Assembly (NCBI GenBank): GCA_013003145.1
Contig: JABDLH010000267.1
Span: 1-6,704 of the forward strand
From: Flavobacteriaceae bacterium
GTDB lineage: Bacteria > Bacteroidota > Bacteroidia > Flavobacteriales > Flavobacteriaceae
Length of the DNA stretch: 6,704 nt
Direction: 5' to 3'
Positions 1 through 5,711 of this stretch are shown here, piece after piece. How positions within the stretch are numbered: the stretch's first letter is position 1; each line of letters begins with the position of its first letter. A model generated the notes under the pieces. That model searched no databases. It was not told where the DNA came from and worked only from the letters and a program-made list of their open reading frames with translations. Position numbers and translations under genes: made by a program.

Positions 1-459
1 CTGTAGGGCATATTGAATGCTCTTGGCACAATTCTTAACCCCATCTTCATTCCCGGTAACAATGACGCCACCTACTTTTCCATAGTAAATATATTGCCCT
101 TTTTCATTTTTCTGAGCAGACATGGCATATAATCTCTCGATCACTTTTGAGCAAACAGACGATCGTTCACCCAGCCAGATCGGAGTTCCAATGACCAGGA
201 TATCAGCATCGAGAATGGTTTTAAATAATGAGGGCCATTCATCCAGGTCAAGGCCCTGTTCAGTCATGTTGGGTTGAACACCATGCGGAATTTCATGATC
301 TACTGCTCGTATAACCTCCACCTCAACGCCTTCAGTTTGCATAATTTCTATGGATACATCCATCAAACCCCTGGTATGACTCTGCCTGGGCGATTTTTTT
401 AATGAGCAATTCAGGAAAACCGCTTTGAGCCCCTGAAAATTGTTAACCGGTTCTTTCAT
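1..459 (-). CDS. Flavodoxin-fold NAD(P)H-dependent oxidoreductase (FMN reductase/WrbA-like), C-terminus cut by window edge
   Basis: The frame is open from an ATG at 459-457 through base 1, giving 153 codons with no stop, so the 3' end lies outside the window. The protein begins MKEPVNNFQGLKAVFLNCSL. The first beta strand (VFLNCSL, about residues 14-20) runs into an S/T-rich loop (KKSPRQSHT), which fits the FMN phosphate-binding loop of flavodoxin-like reductases. A second strand and flavin loop read DADILVIGTPIWLGERSS (about residues 82-99), and a third reads GGVIVTGNEDG (about 136-146), both typical of the 'flavodoxin family protein' group near NADPH-dependent FMN reductases. Members are usually about 200 residues, so roughly a quarter is missing. 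It is expected to be a cytoplasmic FMN-binding redox enzyme; the electron acceptor cannot be told from sequence. It follows the SDR gene after an 88-bp gap and may have its own promoter. The family call is confident, the substrate unknown. Confidence 0.85.
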   Translation of the reverse strand, partial: MKEPVNNFQGLKAVFLNCSLKKSPRQSHTRGLMDVSIEIMQTEGVEVEVIRAVDHEIPHGVQPNMTEQGLDLDEWPSLFKTILDADILVIGTPIWLGERSSVCSKVIERLYAMSAQKNEKGQYIYYGKVGGVIVTGNEDGVKNCAKSIQYALQ

Positions 460-547
460 CTTACTTTTTTTAGGATATATAAAATAGCAAAATGTGAGGC
501 ATTTATGAAGTCCTATGAATTTTATTCCCAGCCCGATTAAATGCTGA
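460..547. other. 88-bp intergenic gap, SDR gene to flavodoxin-like gene
   Basis: This AT-rich gap separates the stop of the SDR gene (550-548) from the ATG at 459. I see no stem followed by a T run that would end the upstream transcript. The minus strand holds TATTTTAT at 486-479, about 20 bases before the ATG, which is a partial match to the Bacteroidota -7 consensus TAnnTTTG. No TTTG-like -33 element sits at the right distance. The leader just before the ATG is A-rich (AAAAAAAGTAAG) and lacks a clear Shine-Dalgarno site, as is common in this phylum. A promoter here is possible but unproven. Confidence 0.4.
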
Positions 548-1369
548 TCACTTTAACACATGGTGGTCAATGATGTCCTGGAATGATGTCTGCAGGTTAG
601 CTGGTAACAGGTGGTCCTTGGGAAGTGCGGCCAGGTATCTTTCCTCGTTAGAAGTATATACCCGTTTATAGATAGGGTTAAAACTACCGATGCGTTCTAC
701 GATCTCCCGGATAAAATCGTCATGATGAACCAGGTCCTTACTTCCCAGGTGGTAAATGCCTCCTAAATCCTGGTTGATCAGGTAATGCACTTGCTGGGTA
801 AGCCGGTCATCGTTGGTGACATTGATCACCAGGTTAGGAAATACTTCTATGGGCTCATTACTCCAGATAAAGGACTTCATCTCCTTGACCCTTGGAGAAG
901 TATTCCCAAAGACCATGGGGACCCTGAGAATCCCATATTTAGAAACGGGCAGGCGCATCAGCATGTTCTCTATCTTTATCTTAAATCGGCCGTAAATACT
1001 ATCAGAAAAGGTTTTGTCGTATTCGTAAGACGGGAACTTCCTGTAGGCGTCAAATACATTGGCAGACGAGATAAAATAAAGTCGGCAATCGTTTTCTGAT
1101 ACGTATTCCGCCATATGCTGGTGAGCCAGGACCTGGGCGGGAAAATTGCCCCGAAGCGCCGAGATGATCACATGTGGCCTGATTTTCTGGAGCAGTTGTA
1201 CCACATCATCCTCCTGCAGGTCATAACGGAAGAATTGCTTATTGGCTTCAAAGGATCGCCGGGCATTACAATAGGTGCCATAAGTGTCAAAATAGGGGCA
1301 TAGTTCTTTGTACAGGGCATTCCCTATAAAACCACTGGCGCCTAATATGAGTATTCTTTTTTTATCCAA
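548..1369 (-). CDS. SDR-family NAD(P)-dependent sugar-nucleotide epimerase/reductase-like protein, TTG start
   Basis: This 273-residue protein belongs to the extended/atypical short-chain dehydrogenase group, resembling RmlD (dTDP-4-dehydrorhamnose reductase) and NAD-dependent epimerases. The N-terminus carries the Rossmann dinucleotide loop GASGFIG at residues 10-16. A serine pair sits at 101-102 (FISSANVF) and the catalytic YxxxK is Y126-GRF-K130. HLGS near residue 206 resembles the C-terminal substrate-domain motif of RmlD-like proteins. The length suits the RmlD group (about 280-300). The start is TTG at 1369-1367: no ATG or GTG lies between the in-frame glsA stop (1375-1373) and the Rossmann loop, and a later start would remove that loop. 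It sits one sense codon after the glsA stop in the same frame, so it probably depends on termination/reinitiation from glsA. The substrate is unknown; no other sugar-nucleotide gene is present. Confidence 0.85.
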   Translation of the reverse strand: MDKKRILILGASGFIGNALYKELCPYFDTYGTYCNARRSFEANKQFFRYDLQEDDVVQLLQKIRPHVIISALRGNFPAQVLAHQHMAEYVSENDCRLYFISSANVFDAYRKFPSYEYDKTFSDSIYGRFKIKIENMLMRLPVSKYGILRVPMVFGNTSPRVKEMKSFIWSNEPIEVFPNLVINVTNDDRLTQQVHYLINQDLGGIYHLGSKDLVHHDDFIREIVERIGSFNPIYKRVYTSNEERYLAALPKDHLLPANLQTSFQDIIDHHVLK

Positions 1370-1375
1370 GTCTCA
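1367..1375 (-). promoter_or_regulatory. glsA stop / SDR start junction with TTG initiation
   Basis: On the minus strand the junction reads TGA-GAC-TTG-GAT. The TGA ends glsA and the TTG six bases later is the only plausible start for the SDR protein. All four codons are in one frame. There is no Shine-Dalgarno-like sequence before the TTG, so translation of the SDR gene likely relies on ribosomes finishing glsA, or less likely on readthrough of the TGA. Confidence 0.6.
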
Positions 1376-2287
1376 GAATATACTTAATCCGGTATTGGTG
1401 GTCAGTTTTTTAAGAGCGATCATCCCCAGTTTCGAATTTCCTTTTTCATTCAATCCCGGAGACCAGGTGGCTACGCAGAATTCGTTAGGCAAAAGGGCCA
1501 CGATTCCCCCGCCCACGCCACTTTTACCCGGAAGTCCAATTTCAAAGGCGAATTCTCCGGCTTCGTCATAAAAGCCGCAGGTAAGCATAATGGCATTCAT
1601 TCGCTTTACCTGGGGGATGGTCAGGTATTGATTTCCTCTCAGGCATTTCCCCAGGTTCATCAGGGGATAGAAGGCGTGAGACAATTGCCGGCAAGACATT
1701 TCTATAGCACAAAGATCAAAATACAGATCACATACCTCACCCACTGTATTATGCAGGTTATCAAAGGATTTAATAAGGTTGGCAGCCGCGTAGTTCCTGA
1801 ACCCGGTAGCCTTTTCAGATCGAGCTACATCCAGGTTGTAATTGATCGTAGGATCGTTAGCGATCTCCCGGATATATTGAAGGATCTCTTCCCTGGGATC
1901 ATCCAATTCTGAGATAAGGACATCGCAGATGACGATGGCCCCGGCGTTGATCAGTGGGTTTCGCGGGATACCATTCTCATTTTCTAAAAGGGACAGATCG
2001 TTAAAGGGATCCCCGGAGGGCTCCACATCAACCCGCTCCCAGAGCTTTTCTCCCTTAATGGCAAAGGCCATGGCCAGGCTGAGAACTTTAGAAATACTCT
2101 GTATGGAAAATCGCTCTTCCCCGTTACCCGTAATATAAGTCTTCCCGTATTGATCCACCAGTGACATACCGAACTTATCAATGGGTACTTTGGCCAGTTC
2201 CGGGATATAAGTGGCGACAGCCCCCTTATCTTCTATTTCCGTGACCTTGGTATTGATATGTTCAATTACTTTCTGGAAATCAATCAT
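1373..2287 (-). CDS. glsA: Glutaminase (serine-dependent, beta-lactamase-like fold)
   Basis: This enzyme hydrolyses L-glutamine to L-glutamate and ammonia in the cytoplasm. The 304 residues match the usual 300-310 of bacterial GlsA-type glutaminases. The catalytic SxxK is S64-I-S-K67 inside FSIQSISK. Other family blocks follow: EPSGDPFN (about 89-96), NPLINAGAI (110-118), a SEKATGFRN stretch near 156-164, and GKSGVGGG (254-261) in the C-terminal part. All expected motifs are intact, so it should be active. The ATG at 2287-2285 overlaps the gcvT stop by one base (TGATG), which suggests translational coupling with gcvT. The stop is TGA and the next gene continues in the same frame after one codon. 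Pairing with gcvT puts two ammonia-releasing enzymes in one transcript; that link is inference. There is no STAS or ankyrin extension, unlike some longer glutaminases. Confidence 0.96.
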   Translation of the reverse strand: MIDFQKVIEHINTKVTEIEDKGAVATYIPELAKVPIDKFGMSLVDQYGKTYITGNGEERFSIQSISKVLSLAMAFAIKGEKLWERVDVEPSGDPFNDLSLLENENGIPRNPLINAGAIVICDVLISELDDPREEILQYIREIANDPTINYNLDVARSEKATGFRNYAAANLIKSFDNLHNTVGEVCDLYFDLCAIEMSCRQLSHAFYPLMNLGKCLRGNQYLTIPQVKRMNAIMLTCGFYDEAGEFAFEIGLPGKSGVGGGIVALLPNEFCVATWSPGLNEKGNSKLGMIALKKLTTNTGLSIF

Positions 2288-3372
2288 CAGGGCTTGTAGA
2301 ATGGTAGTTTTACAATGGTGACAGGAAGGTTGTTCTTCCTGATTTTAATCTGTAATTCACTTCCTGGTTTGGAGTGTTCTACGGGAACATAACCCAGTCC
2401 TATTCCTTTACCAAGTGAGGGCGACATAGTCCCGGAAGTAACCTTCCCGATCACTGTTCCCTCCTGGTCCAGTAATTCATATCCCTGTCTTGGAATACCC
2501 CGCTCCTGTAACTCGAATGCCACCAGCTTCCTATTGATCCCGTTCTCTTTCTGTTCCTTAAGCGCTTCACTGTTTACAAAGTCCTTGGTGAATTTTGTGA
2601 TCCATCCCAATCCTGCCTCCAGGGGAGAGGTAGTATCATCAATATCATTCCCATATAGACAGTATCCCATTTCCAGTCTCAGGGTATCTCTTGCGGCCAG
2701 GCCGATAGGTTTTATTCCGTAGTCTGCCCCGGCCTCGAGTACCTTTTCCCAAACCTGTTCTGCCTCTTCATTCTTGCAGTATATTTCAAAACCACCAGAA
2801 CCGGTATAGCCGGTAGCTGAGATGATCACGTGGTCTACACCGGCAAAATCAGCAACTTCAAAATTATAGAAAGGAATAGCAGAGAGGTCTACAGAACTCA
2901 GGCTTTGCATAGCGTCCACTGCCTTGGGCCCCTGTATGGCCAGGAGGGAGTAATTATCGGATATATCTCGCATATCGGCGCCGATCTCCTTATTGTATTT
3001 GCTGATATGATCCCAGTCTTTCTGTATATTGGAGGCATTGACTACCAGGAGGTAGGTGTCCTCTTTTATCCGGTAAATGATCAGGTCGTCCACGATTCCG
3101 CCTGTTTCATTAGGCATACAGCTGTACTGTGCTTTACCGATGGTAAGTTTAGAGGCGTCATTACTGCTGATCTTTTGTATCAGCTCTAATGCTTTTGGCC
3201 CCTCGATCAGGAACTCTCCCATGTGTGAAACATCAAAAACCCCAACAGCATTTCGAACAGTTTCGTGTTCTGCGTTTACCCCTTCATAAGAAACAGGCAT
3301 GGAATAACCTGCAAATGGGACCATTTTTGCGCCAAGGGCTTCGTGTTTTGCATGTAAAGCGGTACTCTTCAT
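2287..3372 (-). CDS. gcvT: Aminomethyltransferase, T protein of the glycine cleavage system
   Basis: GcvT takes the aminomethyl group carried on lipoylated H protein, releases ammonia and transfers the methylene unit to tetrahydrofolate. The 361 residues fit the bacterial norm. Family landmarks in order are VSHMGE (48-53), GGIVDDLIIYR (91-101) with the catalytic Asp at D96, AIQGPKA (143-149), GYTGSGGFEIYC (186-197) with the folate-contacting Glu at E194, ARDTLRLEMG (225-234), and a C-terminal barrel ending in TSGTMSPSLGKGIGLGYV. Both the folate-binding and C-terminal domains are complete. The ATG at 3372-3370 has an A-rich leader and a good -7 promoter element about 23 bases upstream. The partner genes gcvH and gcvP are not in the window. 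Dispersed gcv genes are common in Bacteroidota. YgfZ-type paralogues lack several of these motifs, so that alternative is unlikely. Confidence 0.97.
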   Translation of the reverse strand: MKSTALHAKHEALGAKMVPFAGYSMPVSYEGVNAEHETVRNAVGVFDVSHMGEFLIEGPKALELIQKISSNDASKLTIGKAQYSCMPNETGGIVDDLIIYRIKEDTYLLVVNASNIQKDWDHISKYNKEIGADMRDISDNYSLLAIQGPKAVDAMQSLSSVDLSAIPFYNFEVADFAGVDHVIISATGYTGSGGFEIYCKNEEAEQVWEKVLEAGADYGIKPIGLAARDTLRLEMGYCLYGNDIDDTTSPLEAGLGWITKFTKDFVNSEALKEQKENGINRKLVAFELQERGIPRQGYELLDQEGTVIGKVTSGTMSPSLGKGIGLGYVPVEHSKPGSELQIKIRKNNLPVTIVKLPFYKP

Positions 3373-3394
3373 TTTTATCCGTTTTTTTACAGCG

Positions 3395-3402
3395 CAAATG
3401 TA
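3395..3402 (-). promoter_or_regulatory. Bacteroidota-type -7 promoter element for gcvT-glsA-SDR
   Basis: The minus strand reads TACATTTG, an exact match to the Bacteroidota sigma-ABfr -7 consensus TAnnTTTG. It ends 23 bases before the gcvT ATG, which would give a 5' leader of roughly 15-18 bases. No clear TTG/TTTG -33 box lies about 19-23 bases further upstream, so the promoter may be modest or aided by a regulator. It implies that gcvT, glsA and the SDR gene can be transcribed apart from thrABC. Confidence 0.6.
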
Positions 3403-3417
3403 TTGAAAATATAGCGG

Positions 3418-3446
3418 AAGCCGATGAAGGTGATGAGGGCTTTTTT
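3418..3446 (+). terminator. Weak hairpin with T run, reading on the plus strand
   Basis: On the plus strand AAGCC (3418-3422) can pair with GGCTT (3438-3442) across a 15-base loop, and T continues to 3446. This has the form of a weak intrinsic terminator, but it points against all genes here. On the minus strand the same stem is preceded by A and not followed by a T run, so it does not make a convincing thrC terminator. It may stop antisense transcripts or mean nothing. Confidence 0.2.
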
Positions 3447-3462
3447 AAAGGGAACCCCTGTT

Positions 3463-4761
3463 CTAATTAGCAGATAAAAGGTAGGATCGTAATTCTTCGT
3501 AGGTTTTCAGCGGTATAGATGTTTTGTCTTTATCCAATACGGCCAAAATCTGCTCCGGCACCTCTAATGTAGTGTTCAGGGTTTTCTCTACCACCTTGCG
3601 GAATTTGATGGGATGGGCTGTTTCCAGGAAGATACCATAGCATTCCGGCTGGGATGCCTGGAACTTCTTTAGTCCGAGATAGCCTACGGCTCCATGAGGA
3701 TCGGCAATATACCCGGTGCGCTTATAGAGGTCTGCCATGGCTTTTTTGGTCATCGAATCCGAGAAAGAATAAGAGGAAAACATACCGGCAAGGTTCTGGA
3801 GCTGATCCTTGTAAAGATGAAGGATTCGTACAAAATTACTGGGGTCTCCAACGTCCATAGCATTAGATATGGTGGGGGAGGAGGCTTGGGGAAGGTATTC
3901 CCCTGATTCCATGTATTTCGGAACCGTGTCATTGATATTGGTCGCTGCTACGAAGTGGGAGACCGGAAGACCAAGCCGCTGGGCTACCATTCCTGCACAT
4001 ATATTCCCAAAGTTCCCGCTCGGTACTGCAAAGACAAGCTGCTTACTTTTGTCCGGCATCATTTTATAGGCCAGGAAATAATAGATCATCTGTGGTAGCC
4101 ACCGTGCCACATTGATAGAGTTGGCAGAAGTTAGCTGTACCCGGCCTTCGAGCTCATCATCGAGAAAAGCCGATTTCACCATGTTTTGACAATCGTCAAA
4201 AGTACCATTCACTTCTAAGGCGGTAATATTTTTGCCCAATGTTGTCAATTGCCTTTCCTGTATGTCACTGACTTTACCACTGGGATACAGTATGACTACT
4301 TTTACCCCTTCAACTCCCAGGAAACCGTTAGCCACGGCGCCTCCTGTATCCCCGGAAGTAGCGACGAGGACGGTTACCTCCTTACGACTGTCTTTAGAAA
4401 AGTAACCAAGGCAATGTGCCATGAACCGTGCCCCCACGTCTTTAAAAGCCATAGTAGGTCCATGGTACAATTCCAGCGAGGCTACACCATTTTCTATAGG
4501 GACTAACGGAAAATCAAAGTCGAGCGTTTTCTCCAGGATTTCCCTGAGCTTCTCTTCCGGTATTTCCGGGTGTACAAACTGCCGCATTGCCCTGAAGGCA
4601 ATTTCAACGTCGGTCAGGGTATTAATATCCTTGAAAAAACTGGATGGTAATGGGCGGATATGCTCAGGAAAATACAACCCCCGATCGGGAGCAATCCCAC
4701 GGATCACCGCTTCTTTGAAATTTACATCGATACTATTTCTCTCAAGGCTGTAATAATTCAT
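3463..4761 (-). CDS. thrC: Threonine synthase
   Basis: ThrC is a PLP enzyme that converts O-phospho-L-homoserine and water to L-threonine and phosphate, the last step of threonine synthesis. The 432 residues match the E. coli-type (class I) enzyme. An N-terminal segment with GIAPDRGLYFPE (about 22-33) precedes HGPTMAFKDVG (100-110), where K107 is the PLP-binding lysine, the same number as in E. coli. ATSGDTGGA (134-142) forms the phosphate-binding region, followed by SANSINVARWLPQ (about 219-231) and VPSGNFGN, also typical. HGAVGYLG and ETAHPIKF mark the C-terminal part. The ATG at 4761-4759 lies 14 bases after the thrB stop with an A/G-rich leader (AAGAAGATCAGAAAG) that could help ribosome binding. 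It is the last gene of the thrABC unit; a 90-bp gap follows. Nothing suggests a defect. Confidence 0.97.
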   Translation of the reverse strand: MNYYSLERNSIDVNFKEAVIRGIAPDRGLYFPEHIRPLPSSFFKDINTLTDVEIAFRAMRQFVHPEIPEEKLREILEKTLDFDFPLVPIENGVASLELYHGPTMAFKDVGARFMAHCLGYFSKDSRKEVTVLVATSGDTGGAVANGFLGVEGVKVVILYPSGKVSDIQERQLTTLGKNITALEVNGTFDDCQNMVKSAFLDDELEGRVQLTSANSINVARWLPQMIYYFLAYKMMPDKSKQLVFAVPSGNFGNICAGMVAQRLGLPVSHFVAATNINDTVPKYMESGEYLPQASSPTISNAMDVGDPSNFVRILHLYKDQLQNLAGMFSSYSFSDSMTKKAMADLYKRTGYIADPHGAVGYLGLKKFQASQPECYGIFLETAHPIKFRKVVEKTLNTTLEVPEQILAVLDKDKTSIPLKTYEELRSYLLSAN

Positions 4762-4775
4762 ACTTTCTGATCTTC

Positions 4776-5708
4776 TTAAGATTGGGTTTGGGCTACCCGA
4801 ACCCCGGTCTTCCCTATTTCAGATACATGAAGGTCGTAAACAATACCCAGTTTATCGTAAACGGCCTTCATGGCATCAGCTACTTCCCTGGCCTTCTCTA
4901 CACTCCGGCTCAGTGCATACACCGACGGTCCCGAACCGGAAATTCCACAACCCAGGGCTCCGGCATCCAGGGAATTCTTTTTTAAGGCATCAAACCCGGG
5001 TATCAGAATTGATCTGATGGGTTCAACTATATGGTCTTCCAGGGACCTGCCAATGAGTTCGTAATCCTGGGTGTAGAGCCCGGCGATCAATCCGCCAAGG
5101 TTTCCCCATTGTTTTATACCGTCTTCAAGTGATATTGTGGTTTTCAGTATTTTTCGCGAATCGGATGTTTTGATTTCGATCTGGGGATGGATAACAGTCG
5201 CCACCAATTCAGCAGGTGAGGTAATATGGATGATATCCAGGGGGTTGTAGCTTCTTATCAGGGTGAATCCGCCATAGAGGGCCGGGGCTACATTATCGGC
5301 ATGTGCGACCCCGCTGGCCAATCGTTCACCTTCCATAGCAAATTGTACCAATTCCTTTTTTGTGAAAGGCTGGCCCAGGAGTTCATTCATCGCCCATACG
5401 GCCCCTGCAGAACTTGCTGCGCTGCTGCCAATACCACTACCCGCTTTAATTTTCTTCTCAATACATATACTGAAGCCACCTTGGTAATCCGCCTTCTGAA
5501 GCAAGGCCATGCCGGCTACCCCGGCTACATTCCTGTGGGCCTCCAGGGGTAAGTCCTGCCCGGTTACTTCCAGGATATTAATTCCTTTCTCTTCCTGCTT
5601 TGCAATGGTCATCAGGTCACCAACGCTGTCAAGAGCAAGACCCAATACGTCAAAACCACAAGAGATATTGGCAATTGTTGCCGGGCAGAATACTTTGATC
5701 GAGTCCAT
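4776..5708 (-). CDS. thrB: Homoserine kinase (GHMP kinase family)
   Basis: ThrB phosphorylates L-homoserine with ATP to give O-phosphohomoserine, the substrate of ThrC. It has 310 residues, close to the usual length. GHMP landmarks are all present: the N-terminal block PATIANISCGFDVLGLAL (9-26), the ATP-binding glycine/serine loop GSGIGSSAAS (90-99), a substrate-region block AHADNVAPALYGGF (135-148), and motif 3 GALGCGISGSGPS (250-262). The loop lacks the proline often found just before it (IKAGSG instead of a P-x-GSG form); the rest of the motif is intact, so I do not read this as inactivating. The ATG at 5708-5706 follows the thrA TAA after only TTC, with no visible Shine-Dalgarno site, so coupling to thrA is likely. 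Other GHMP kinases (mevalonate, galactokinase) are ruled out by the thr context and the motif wording. Confidence 0.97.
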   Translation of the reverse strand: MDSIKVFCPATIANISCGFDVLGLALDSVGDLMTIAKQEEKGINILEVTGQDLPLEAHRNVAGVAGMALLQKADYQGGFSICIEKKIKAGSGIGSSAASSAGAVWAMNELLGQPFTKKELVQFAMEGERLASGVAHADNVAPALYGGFTLIRSYNPLDIIHITSPAELVATVIHPQIEIKTSDSRKILKTTISLEDGIKQWGNLGGLIAGLYTQDYELIGRSLEDHIVEPIRSILIPGFDALKKNSLDAGALGCGISGSGPSVYALSRSVEKAREVADAMKAVYDKLGIVYDLHVSEIGKTGVRVAQTQS

Positions 5709-5711
5709 GAA

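Larger units (their letters stand above)
3373..3462. other. 90-bp intergenic gap between thrC and gcvT
   Basis: The gap contains the gcvT -7 element (3395-3402), the weak plus-strand hairpin (3418-3446) and a tiny AGGG/CCCT stem next to the thrC stop. On the minus strand no stem plus T run is seen, so some readthrough from thrC into gcvT is plausible. The gap is too short for a glycine riboswitch, and none of its features are visible. Confidence 0.5.

Noticed and set aside
91..96. Missing proline before the ThrB ATP loop as a sign of inactivity (protein residues 88-90, not bases)
   Set aside because: The rest of the GHMP loop and motifs 1 and 3 are intact, and the operon context supports an active kinase.
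785..1099. Plus-strand ORF of 104 codons opposite the SDR gene
   Set aside because: It is antisense to a gene with clear Rossmann and YxxxK motifs; no support for a second coding strand.
2830..3189. Plus-strand ORF of 119 codons opposite gcvT
   Set aside because: It is antisense to a fully conserved gene, shows no recognisable motifs, and has no start signals of its own.
3373..3462. Glycine riboswitch upstream of gcvT
   Set aside because: The 90-bp gap is too short for the usual aptamer, and no glycine-aptamer-like stems or conserved core are visible.
4421..4753. Plus-strand ORF of 110 codons opposite thrC
   Set aside because: It is a low-complexity, S/R-rich shadow of thrC with no family features.
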